A stretch of DNA of 34,858 bases, from assembly GCA_902761345.1 (NCBI GenBank), contig CACWKD010000010.1, forward strand, positions 31,633 through 66,490, in the 5' to 3' direction. The position numbers and the translations under genes were made by a program. Below are positions 24,973 through 31,498 of the stretch, piece by piece; the first letter of the stretch is position 1; each line of letters begins with the position of its first letter. Under the pieces are notes generated by a model. That model saw nothing but the letters and a program-made list of their open reading frames with translations. It did no database searches and was not told the DNA's origin. This DNA is from an uncultured Ruminococcus sp. (GTDB lineage Bacteria > Bacillota > Clostridia > Oscillospirales > Acutalibacteraceae).

Positions 24973-25272
24973 TTACTCTTCATCAGAGTCATCGTAAAGA
25001 GATTCAAATCTCTCCGTAAAAATCTCGTCAAGCTCATCAAGAAGCCCATCGTCCTCAACTTCCGCCAATTGTTCTTCGCCGTCTTCTTCGACTACTTCAA
25101 AAATATAATACTCGCCGTCAGCGTCAACCTTAGCCTGAGGATCTTCAATAAGCGGATACAGCGCATAGTATGTTTTATCATCATGCTCTATTGTATCCAA
25201 TATTTCAAATGAATGTTCCTCTCCGTCATCATCGAGAAGAACTATCAGATCAGCCTCAAATTCATCGTTCAT
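24973..25272 (-). CDS. DUF1292 family acidic protein
   Basis: This 99-aa, strongly acidic protein belongs to DUF1292, a small cytosolic family common in Firmicutes, usually found near the alaS/ruvX (yrvK/yrzB) region. The pattern of an Asp/Glu-rich N-terminus, a core ending YYIFEVVEED, and an acidic C-terminus fits. Function is unknown. AAGGAG precedes the ATG, and a good promoter lies 22 bases upstream. Here it stands alone, away from its usual neighbours. Confidence 0.85.
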   Translation of the reverse strand: MNDEFEADLIVLLDDDGEEHSFEILDTIEHDDKTYYALYPLIEDPQAKVDADGEYYIFEVVEEDGEEQLAEVEDDGLLDELDEIFTERFESLYDDSDEE

Positions 25273-25293
25273 ACATTCATCTCCTTGATATTT

Positions 25294-25322
25294 ATTGTAT
25301 CTTATTCTAAGCGTATTGTCAA
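25294..25322 (-). promoter_or_regulatory. Sigma-A promoter of the DUF1292 gene
   Basis: On the minus strand TTGACA (25322-25317) and TACAAT (25299-25294) have a 17-base spacer. Confidence 0.8.
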
Positions 25323-25570
25323 GGGGGTAATATAATTATTTATATTTTGTAACCAAAAAAAATATACTTTTTATAAAATTTTCATACAAACAAATCTAAC
25401 TCTCCATATAAAAAGAGATATGTTTTTATTATACGGACTTTTTCTATCTTTATACCATATTTCTAACCTTTATAATAATACTTACTTTTATATATCGTAA
25501 AAAAATATCGGTGAGACATTTTTAGTGCTGATAACCGCCGAGGTTTTCAACAAATATTAAAAAGAAACTC

Positions 25571-25599
25571 TTGACAATTCCCGTCCGTTATGGTATTAT
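25571..25599 (+). promoter_or_regulatory. Promoter of the tRNA-Leu region
   Basis: TTGACA (25571-25576) is consensus. TATTAT (25594-25599) lies 17 bases downstream; an overlapping TATAAT at 25597-25602 would need a 20-base spacer. Confidence 0.7.
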
Positions 25600-25631
25600 A
25601 ATATAGCACTTTGTAAGTGTTTTAAATAATT

Positions 25632-25720
25632 GCAGGTATGGCGGAATTGGCAGATGAGCCTGTTTCAGGTTACGCCACCTCTGTGTAAATGCGGATTAGG
25701 CAGGATGCCCGCCTCGGTTC
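25632..25720 (+). pseudogene. Decayed or chimeric tRNA-Leu copy
   Basis: The first 23 bases (25632-25654) are identical to the 5' end of the intact tRNA-Leu at 25760. After that the sequence diverges: the D-stem partner is lost, and no 7-base acceptor partner (TACCTGC) or CCA end follows. The anticodon region becomes a CCTG-TTT-CAGG hairpin. A GGTTCATTCC stretch near 25708-25717 recalls a T loop, but its stem is poor. I read it as a broken duplicate; the right boundary is approximate. Confidence 0.55.
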
Positions 25721-25759
25721 ATTCCCCGCCGTGTAAAAATAAGGGAGAAAATTCAATAT

Positions 25760-25846
25760 GCAGGTATGGCGGAATTGGCAGACGCGCATGGTTCAGGTCC
25801 ATGTGAAAGCAATTTCATGCAGGTTCAAGTCCTGTTACCTGCACCA
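25760..25846 (+). tRNA. tRNA-Leu (anticodon CAG)
   Basis: The 87-base class II tRNA has acceptor arms GCAGGTA and TACCTGC, a D arm with GGCAGA, and an anticodon stem CATGG/CCATG around a loop TTCAGGT that gives anticodon CAG for CUG codons. It has a long variable arm (TGAAA/TTTCA), a T arm with TTCAAGT, and an encoded CCA end. A terminator follows immediately. Confidence 0.95.
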
Positions 25847-25849
25847 AAG

Positions 25850-25890
25850 ACCCCAACGGCTTTGTTGTTCGTTGGGGTTTCGTCTTTTTT
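25850..25890 (+). terminator. Terminator of tRNA-Leu
   Basis: A perfect 9-bp stem, ACCCCAACG (25850-25858) with CGTTGGGGT (25870-25878), is followed by TTCGTC and a run of seven T from 25884. Confidence 0.9.
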
Positions 25891-25891
25891 T

Positions 25892-26003
25892 ACTGTCCAC
25901 TTTTTGGGGACGGTGCACGATTTTACTAAAGATGGTGTGTCCATTTTATAGGGTATAGTTTACTCCACTCTCCACACTCCACACTTCAAAAACACTCCAC
26001 ACT
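25892..26003. repeat. Short hairpin and CTCCACA repeats between tRNA-Leu and pcrA
   Basis: ACTGTCC (25892-25898) pairs with GGACGGT (25908-25914), a small REP-like hairpin. Downstream, CTCCACACT occurs at 25970-25978, 25977-25985 and 25995-26003. No gene lies here. I infer that this is the remnant of a dispersed intergenic repeat. Confidence 0.45.
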
Positions 26004-26006
26004 GCC

Positions 26007-26045
26007 AATAAAAAGGCCTCTCCGATCATTTCTCGGAAAGGTCTT
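26007..26045 (-). terminator. Terminator of pcrA
   Basis: On the minus strand AAGACCTTTCCGA (26045-26033) pairs with TCGGAGAGGCCTT (26025-26013) with two imperfect positions, followed by TTTATT. It lies 20 bases past the pcrA stop. Confidence 0.8.
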
Positions 26046-26065
26046 TTCTTTGTTTTAAAGTATAT

Positions 26066-28459
26066 TTACGACAGCTTTTCAAGCTTGCCGAAGTTTGCCA
26101 TAAGCTTTTTAGTTCCTACCGTATCAAACGCAATTTCAAGCAACGTATCGTTACCGACTTTCAGCGCATTGAGAACTACTCCCTTGCCAAATGTTGCGTG
26201 CATTACTGTATCTCCGGTAGATATATTCTTTGACGAACCCTGTGTTGCAGGCTTTGCAGGTACAGACGGCGTCTGTGAAAATGTTGCTGCCGACGCCATA
26301 AAGCTTACCTTTGGTTTTGCGTTGTCAACTATCGCCCTCTGCTCAGGAGTTAGAACAGGCCATGTTTCCTCAACAAAATCCGAAGGAATTTCCGAGGCAA
26401 AACGTGAAATACGATTATGCTTAGTTGTACCGAATATCATTCTTGATTTGGATTTTACAAGATATAGTTCTTCCTTGGCTCTTGTTATTGCAACATACGC
26501 AAGACGTCTTTCCTCCTGAAGTTCTTCCTCGTCATAAATCGCCTGAACACCGGGGAATATTCCGTCCTCCATACCCGGTATAAACACCACAGGGAACTCC
26601 AGACCTTTTGCGCTGTGCATAGTCATCAAAACTACACTTTCTGCTTCCTCGTCATAGTTATCAATATCGGTAATCAGAGAGATCTCCTCCAAAAATCCTG
26701 CAAGAGTAGCTTCGTCCCCGTTATCCTCTTCATATTTTACAAGGTTTGTTTTCAGCTCCATTACGTCCTCAAAACGCTGCTCGTGATCTTCCTTATCTTT
26801 TTTAAGGAATGCTTTATAATTGATAGTTTCAACTATCTCGGAATACAGATCACCTAACGATACGTCATCGTCCTCTGCAAGCTCGGAGAACTTTTCTATC
26901 ATTTGTACAAATCCCATAAGCTTCTGCGCAGACTTTCTGAGTGCGTCATATTCGTCTGCTCGGCTTATGACATCAAAAATACTTATTCCCTCTGCCGCTG
27001 CTATCTCGGCTGCCTTATCAACAGTCGCTGTTCCTATTGCACGCTTCGGCTTATTTATAATACGTCTGAGACGTATATTGTCATCGTGATTGCTCACCAC
27101 CTGAAGATACGCTGTCATATCTTTTATGTGTTCTCTCTCATAGAACCTATGACCGCCGATAATTCTATGCGGTACGCCCTTTCTTACAAACACCTGCTCC
27201 AGCATATTACTCTGTGTATTCATTCTGTAAAGGACTGCATAATCAGAGAACTTTCTGCCCTGCGCAACGCCTTCGAGTATCTTATCCGCAACATACGCTG
27301 CCTCGTCACGCTCCGAACCTACCGTATGCAAAGTAATCTTCTTGCCCTTGGAGTTCTCCGTCCAAAGTGTTTTTCCTTTACGTTCGGAGTTGTTCTTGAT
27401 TACAGAGTTTGCAGCGTCAAGGATAGTCTTTGTACTTCTGTAATTCTGTTCCAATCTGATTACCGCTGCATTCTCAAAGGTTTCCTCAAAGGAAAGAATA
27501 TTCTCTATTGTTGCGCCTCTGAAACGATATATACTCTGATCGTCATCTCCTACTACGCATATATTATTGTACTTATTTGCAAGCAGACTTACAAATCTAT
27601 ACTGAACCTTGTTAGTATCCTGATACTCATCAACCATTATGTAGCGGAATTTTTCCTGATAGTACTCCAGTACGTCGGGGTTTTCTTCAAACAATCTTAC
27701 CGTATTATACAAAAGATCGTCAAAATCCATTGCCTGCGCAGACTGCATTCTTTCCTGATACAAGGCGTACGCTCTTGCTATATCTTTTTTGCGGAAATCA
27801 TTCTCTGATATTGCCTTTGCCGCATAATCCGCAGGACTTAGCATACTATCCTTTGAATGAGATATTTCATTTAGTATTGACTTATGAGAAAGTATCTTGT
27901 CATCAATATTAAGCTGTTTCTGACAATCCTTGATAAGACGCTTCTGGTCGTCTGTGTCATATACTGTAAAATTTTTGTCATAGCCAAGTCTGTCGCAATA
28001 TCTCCTGAGTATTCTTGCGCAAGTCGAGTGAAATGTTGACGCCCATATATCGTTACCGCCAAAGGGAACACGAGCGGCTATTCTTTCTTTTAACTCGCCT
28101 GCGGCTTTATTTGTAAAGGTTATCGCAAGTATATTCCACGGTCTTACCGAATATACTCCAAGCTTTTTCTTTATTTCAATATCGAGTTCTCCGCCGTTTG
28201 ATACATAGGCATTCATTTTCTCGATATCATCGTCTGTTATATCTCCGAAAACAACGTCCGAGTTATACGCATTGCCGTACTCGATCATATTCGCTATTCT
28301 GTTGACAAGAACAGTTGTTTTTCCCGAGCCTGCGCCCGCAAGGATCAGCAGCGGTCCGTTTATATGAAACACTGCTTTCTGCTGAACGCTGTTCATTCTT
28401 TCAAACTCTTTTTCCATTACCTTTTTTCTGAGTTCGATCAATTCTCTGTTACCTGACAT
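26066..28459 (-). CDS. pcrA: ATP-dependent 3'-5' DNA helicase PcrA/UvrD
   Basis: This 797-aa superfamily 1 helicase acts in nucleotide excision and replication restart. Motifs are Walker A AGAGSGKT at 41-48, TFTNKAA, VDEYQDTN, DDDQSIYRFRGA, MTMHSAKGLEFP and VAITRAKE. The C-terminus ends with the Tudor-like domain of PcrA (GDTVMHATFGKG). Compared with Bacillus PcrA there is an extra acidic stretch of roughly 45 residues between the first two motifs (about 60-105). I chose the ATG at 28459 because AAAGGA lies nine bases upstream; codons back to 28504 lie in the leader. It has its own promoter and terminator. Confidence 0.95.
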   Translation of the reverse strand: MSGNRELIELRKKVMEKEFERMNSVQQKAVFHINGPLLILAGAGSGKTTVLVNRIANMIEYGNAYNSDVVFGDITDDDIEKMNAYVSNGGELDIEIKKKLGVYSVRPWNILAITFTNKAAGELKERIAARVPFGGNDIWASTFHSTCARILRRYCDRLGYDKNFTVYDTDDQKRLIKDCQKQLNIDDKILSHKSILNEISHSKDSMLSPADYAAKAISENDFRKKDIARAYALYQERMQSAQAMDFDDLLYNTVRLFEENPDVLEYYQEKFRYIMVDEYQDTNKVQYRFVSLLANKYNNICVVGDDDQSIYRFRGATIENILSFEETFENAAVIRLEQNYRSTKTILDAANSVIKNNSERKGKTLWTENSKGKKITLHTVGSERDEAAYVADKILEGVAQGRKFSDYAVLYRMNTQSNMLEQVFVRKGVPHRIIGGHRFYEREHIKDMTAYLQVVSNHDDNIRLRRIINKPKRAIGTATVDKAAEIAAAEGISIFDVISRADEYDALRKSAQKLMGFVQMIEKFSELAEDDDVSLGDLYSEIVETINYKAFLKKDKEDHEQRFEDVMELKTNLVKYEEDNGDEATLAGFLEEISLITDIDNYDEEAESVVLMTMHSAKGLEFPVVFIPGMEDGIFPGVQAIYDEEELQEERRLAYVAITRAKEELYLVKSKSRMIFGTTKHNRISRFASEIPSDFVEETWPVLTPEQRAIVDNAKPKVSFMASAATFSQTPSVPAKPATQGSSKNISTGDTVMHATFGKGVVLNALKVGNDTLLEIAFDTVGTKKLMANFGKLEKLS

Positions 28460-28512
28460 CACATACAATCCTTTCTTTTGATCTATCCGTAAAATTTTCG
28501 TCATACCATATT

Positions 28513-28541
28513 ATTATATCAAATTCAGGAATTCAAGTCAA
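28513..28541 (-). promoter_or_regulatory. Sigma-A promoter of pcrA
   Basis: On the minus strand TTGACT (28541-28536) and TATAAT (28518-28513) have a 17-base spacer. Confidence 0.8.
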
Positions 28542-28611
28542 GAATTAACCGAACATCAAAACAATTTGTAAGCGCCGTTTATCTTTATTCCGAATAATAG
28601 TAAATTCTATT

Positions 28612-30000
28612 TTAAGATTTCGGTTTATCAGACGTATCGGTTTTGTTATCGGATACATTTTCCTCCGTACTCTCGACAAGCGGCATTACAAGGGATATTC
28701 TCGTACCGAGATTTTCATAGCTCAACACCTCGAAATATGCGTTATGCTTATCGGCTATCCACTTTGCAATAGACAATCCCAGTCCCGTACCGCCGTTCTG
28801 TCTGTTTCTTGCAGGATCGCTCCTGAAAAATCGATCAAATATCTTATCTGCGTCCTCTGCTTTTATGCCTATACCGTAATCCTGCACATCTATGGAATAG
28901 TAGCCGTCCGATCTGTTCTGAAGTCTAAGGATTATATCCGTACCCTCGGGCGAATACTTTATAGCATTATCTACAAGTATCCTCAAACACTGCTTTAATA
29001 GCGATATATCAGCCTGTGATACTATATCCGCACGCAGATCGAGTCTGAATTCATGAGTTGTGTCTATCATTACAAACTCATCGTAAATATCGCACAGAAG
29101 CTGATTAATATCTACGCTTTCAAATCTTAAAACCGTTCTTCCGCTGTCGCCTCTTGCAAGAAAGAGCAGATTTTCGACAAGGCGGTTCATATTCTCCGCT
29201 TCGCTCTTGATAGATTTTATTGATTCGTCAAGTATCTCTTTATCCTCTCTGCCCCACCTGTCAAGCATATTTGCATAGCCTTGAATAACTGCTATCGGCG
29301 TTCTAAGCTCGTGAGAAGCGTCCGACACAAATCTTACCTGACTTTTATAGGTGTTCCTTGTTCTCTCGAGAAGATCGTTAATTGCGTCCTCCATACCTAT
29401 AAATTCACGTCTGCCCGTATGGAGCTGATTTCCCGGTTCGTCGGGAGAAATATTTTTTATTGCGTCTTGCAGAGTAGAAAACCCCTCCCCGGTAAGATCT
29501 GCAAACGACAATGCCCTCGTTGCCTCTGTAAGAGTATAAAGCGGCATAAGCTTGTTGTTTATACGAACTGGGGTTACTATCCATTTAAACAAAAATACTA
29601 TAATCTCTGCTATCAATACCGCTGCAAGGGAGAACAGCATAAACGTAACTAAATTACCTGTGTAAAAAACGTGTTCAATTCCTTTTGTGTCAAACACGCC
29701 AAGTTCGTTATGCCTGAATTCAAATTTTCCGAAATCTCTCAGTGCCCCGTTTACCTGCATTTGCTTGTCAAACAAAAATGCTCCGAACAGCAATAATACA
29801 TAAAGAACATCTGCCGATATTATCGTTATCAGTGAAGAAAACAGCCTGTCAACCGTAAGCTGCATTACTATCGATTTGGTTTGAGGCGGTTCGGCAGACT
29901 TTTCCTCTTCGTTTTGTTCTATATTTTCGGCTGTATCATTTTCTTCTGTTACCTTTTCTTCGGCAGTATCCCTTTTTTTCTTATTCCTCCTTAATGACAT
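28612..30000 (-). CDS. Sensor histidine kinase of a two-component system
   Basis: This 462-aa membrane kinase should phosphorylate the response regulator encoded just upstream. It has a charged, Glu-rich cytoplasmic N-terminus (1-45), membrane segments at about 54-77 and 116-139 flanking a short extracytoplasmic loop of only about 38 residues, a HAMP-like linker, and a HisKA helix with phospho-acceptor H230 in SHELRTP. The ATPase domain shows NAIKYS, DYGIGI and GGTGLGLSIAK. The loop is too small for a usual ligand-binding domain, so the signal may be membrane-borne. The ATG at 30000 overlaps the regulator gene by 20 bases; an in-frame GTG lies at 30009. The signal is unknown. Confidence 0.93.
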   Translation of the reverse strand: MSLRRNKKKRDTAEEKVTEENDTAENIEQNEEEKSAEPPQTKSIVMQLTVDRLFSSLITIISADVLYVLLLFGAFLFDKQMQVNGALRDFGKFEFRHNELGVFDTKGIEHVFYTGNLVTFMLFSLAAVLIAEIIVFLFKWIVTPVRINNKLMPLYTLTEATRALSFADLTGEGFSTLQDAIKNISPDEPGNQLHTGRREFIGMEDAINDLLERTRNTYKSQVRFVSDASHELRTPIAVIQGYANMLDRWGREDKEILDESIKSIKSEAENMNRLVENLLFLARGDSGRTVLRFESVDINQLLCDIYDEFVMIDTTHEFRLDLRADIVSQADISLLKQCLRILVDNAIKYSPEGTDIILRLQNRSDGYYSIDVQDYGIGIKAEDADKIFDRFFRSDPARNRQNGGTGLGLSIAKWIADKHNAYFEVLSYENLGTRISLVMPLVESTEENVSDNKTDTSDKPKS

Positions 30001-30658
30001 ATCCCACACCCCTGACAGTTGTAATTATCTTTACCCCGAATTTCTCATCTATCTTCTGTCTGAGATACCTTACATATACATCAACTACGTTTGTTTCACC
30101 AAGATAATCATATCCCCACACATCTGCAAGAAGAGTATCTCTTGAAAGCACTATATTCTTGTTTTGCATAAGCGTTTGCAGCAGTGAAAACTCCTTTGCC
30201 GTAAGCTCGACAGGCACGCCGTTATATGTAACCTTGAACCTCTCCACATCAAGTGTAATTCCCTTGCAATGGAGTACATTGGACTTGCCCTGCGAAACTG
30301 TACTTTTACGCAGAATTACCCTTATTCGCGCAAGCAGTTCTTCTATTGCAAACGGCTTTGTAATGTAATCGTCCGCACCCATATCAAGTCCCGATACCTT
30401 ATCCATTACAGCATCTCTTGCTGTGAGCATTATTACGGGTACATCGGAATTTTTTCTGATACGTCTGAGTATCTCTATTCCGTTGATACCCGGCAGCATT
30501 ATGTCAAGCAGAATAAGATCATACTCTCCGCTCTCCGCAAGCTCCAGACCCTTTCGTCCGTCAAAAGCTTTATCTGCCTCGTAGCCCTCGTGCCTTAACT
30601 CCAGCTCCACAAAACGTGCTATCTTTTCCTCGTCCTCTACTATCAGTATTTTTTGCAT
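29981..30658 (-). CDS. OmpR/PhoB-family response regulator
   Basis: This 225-aa DNA-binding regulator has a receiver domain with the acidic pair in VEDEEK, phospho-acceptor D52 (LLDIMLPG), the switch Thr in MLTARD, and the Lys in TKPF. A C-terminal winged helix follows, with VRYLRQKID and the VRGVGYVI end. I chose the ATG at 30658, which is preceded by AGGTGAT. It lies 13 bases after the unknown 110-aa gene and overlaps the histidine kinase gene, so the three are co-transcribed. Target genes are unknown; autoregulation is common in the family. Confidence 0.95.
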   Translation of the reverse strand: MQKILIVEDEEKIARFVELELRHEGYEADKAFDGRKGLELAESGEYDLILLDIMLPGINGIEILRRIRKNSDVPVIMLTARDAVMDKVSGLDMGADDYITKPFAIEELLARIRVILRKSTVSQGKSNVLHCKGITLDVERFKVTYNGVPVELTAKEFSLLQTLMQNKNIVLSRDTLLADVWGYDYLGETNVVDVYVRYLRQKIDEKFGVKIITTVRGVGYVIKEE

Positions 30659-30671
30659 ATTAATCACCTAA

Positions 30672-31004
30672 TCAGTATCTTTCTTCATACAGCATATTGT
30701 AATTTATCTCATAAAGGCTGTTTTTCACATACTTTACTATCTCGTCCATTTTTCTTATATTCTCGGCAACAATAACTACTCCGTATTCTCTGTCCCACTG
30801 AATTACAAACTCAAAAGGCGAATTTCTTATCTTATACTGCATAAGTCCCAAACTCTCGTACTCCTGCCCTATCAGCCTTGAAAATCCTCTTACAAGTCCT
30901 GTAATCGGATCGTCTGTCATATACTCGTCATCGCTGTGGTCGATTGCGATAAATCCCGTATTAAAATTTATATGCGATATTGCATATCTCTCATTAAACA
31001 GCAT
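30672..31004 (-). CDS. Unknown 110-aa protein next to a two-component system
   Basis: I do not recognise this family. The protein is soluble by composition, without a signal peptide or membrane segment. It reads as an alpha/beta domain with a central FEFVIQWDREYGVVIVAEN stretch that looks like two beta strands, followed by an amphipathic helix (KMDEIVKYVKNSL). It starts with MLFNERYAIS. AAGGAG, formed by the last codons of the upstream gene, lies just before its ATG, so it is translationally coupled. Being between an enzyme gene and the regulator, it may be an accessory protein, but that is only context. Confidence 0.75.
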   Translation of the reverse strand: MLFNERYAISHINFNTGFIAIDHSDDEYMTDDPITGLVRGFSRLIGQEYESLGLMQYKIRNSPFEFVIQWDREYGVVIVAENIRKMDEIVKYVKNSLYEINYNMLYEERY

Positions 31005-31007
31005 ATT

Positions 31008-31487
31008 TTACTCCTTAACTCTCTTTTGTCGTCTTTTTCCCGTCATTTCAAGAACTCTGAGCCTGAACACCTCTGTCCTCGGAATTACCGCCGTGTTAAA
31101 GGGGAAATCCTCGCTTCTGTAATGCTTCATCAGTATTTTTAGTGCGGTAAATTTCTCCTCCTCAGGCACAAATTCTATGATCCCGTGTCCTATCACGCTC
31201 TCATAGTTCATCGTGCAGTTGCCTATCTCATCTTCGAGCACAAGCGTATGTCCGCAGTCCACCTCAAATGACGCTTTGTTATCACGTCTGATAAGATCAA
31301 GCTTCGTACCCGTTTTTGCACTGTGAAAATACAAAACTACTTCATTGTCCGTCACTTCAATACCGTAATTAAGAGGTACGATATATGGATAATCGCTGTC
31401 GTTTAAGGCAAGTCGGCACACAGAACACTTGTCCAGTATCTCTATCATTTCTTCTCTGTCTGTTATCTCTCTGTCATGTCTTCTCAT
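31008..31487 (-). CDS. Pyridoxamine 5'-phosphate oxidase-like flavoprotein (NimA type)
   Basis: This 159-aa protein is an FMN-binding split-barrel of the PNPOx-like superfamily. The order of conserved blocks fits NimA-type proteins: DREEMIEIL at the N-terminus, then CRLALNDSDYPYIVPLNYG, YFHSAKTGTKLDLI, and SVIGHGIIEFV. Members reduce small molecules or confer nitroimidazole resistance, but most have no known substrate. It has a weak GGAAATG binding site. It lies 11 bases after the GH31 stop and two bases before the next start region, inside a tight operon. Confidence 0.88.
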   Translation of the reverse strand: MRRHDREITDREEMIEILDKCSVCRLALNDSDYPYIVPLNYGIEVTDNEVVLYFHSAKTGTKLDLIRRDNKASFEVDCGHTLVLEDEIGNCTMNYESVIGHGIIEFVPEEEKFTALKILMKHYRSEDFPFNTAVIPRTEVFRLRVLEMTGKRRQKRVKE

Positions 31488-31498
31488 AATATCATTTC

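Larger units (their letters stand above)
25273..25631. other. AT-rich intergenic region before the tRNA genes
   Basis: It contains the DUF1292 promoter (25294-25322) at one end and the tRNA promoter (25571-25599) at the other. Between them, about 25330-25560 is very AT-rich with no supported gene. A short inverted repeat, CACTT/AAGTG at 25607-25619, sits between the tRNA promoter and the tRNA remnant. Confidence 0.6.

Noticed and set aside
26903-27808. 301-codon plus-strand open frame
   Set aside because: Antisense to the conserved helicase core of pcrA; Cys/Tyr/Leu-rich composition typical of a shadow frame.
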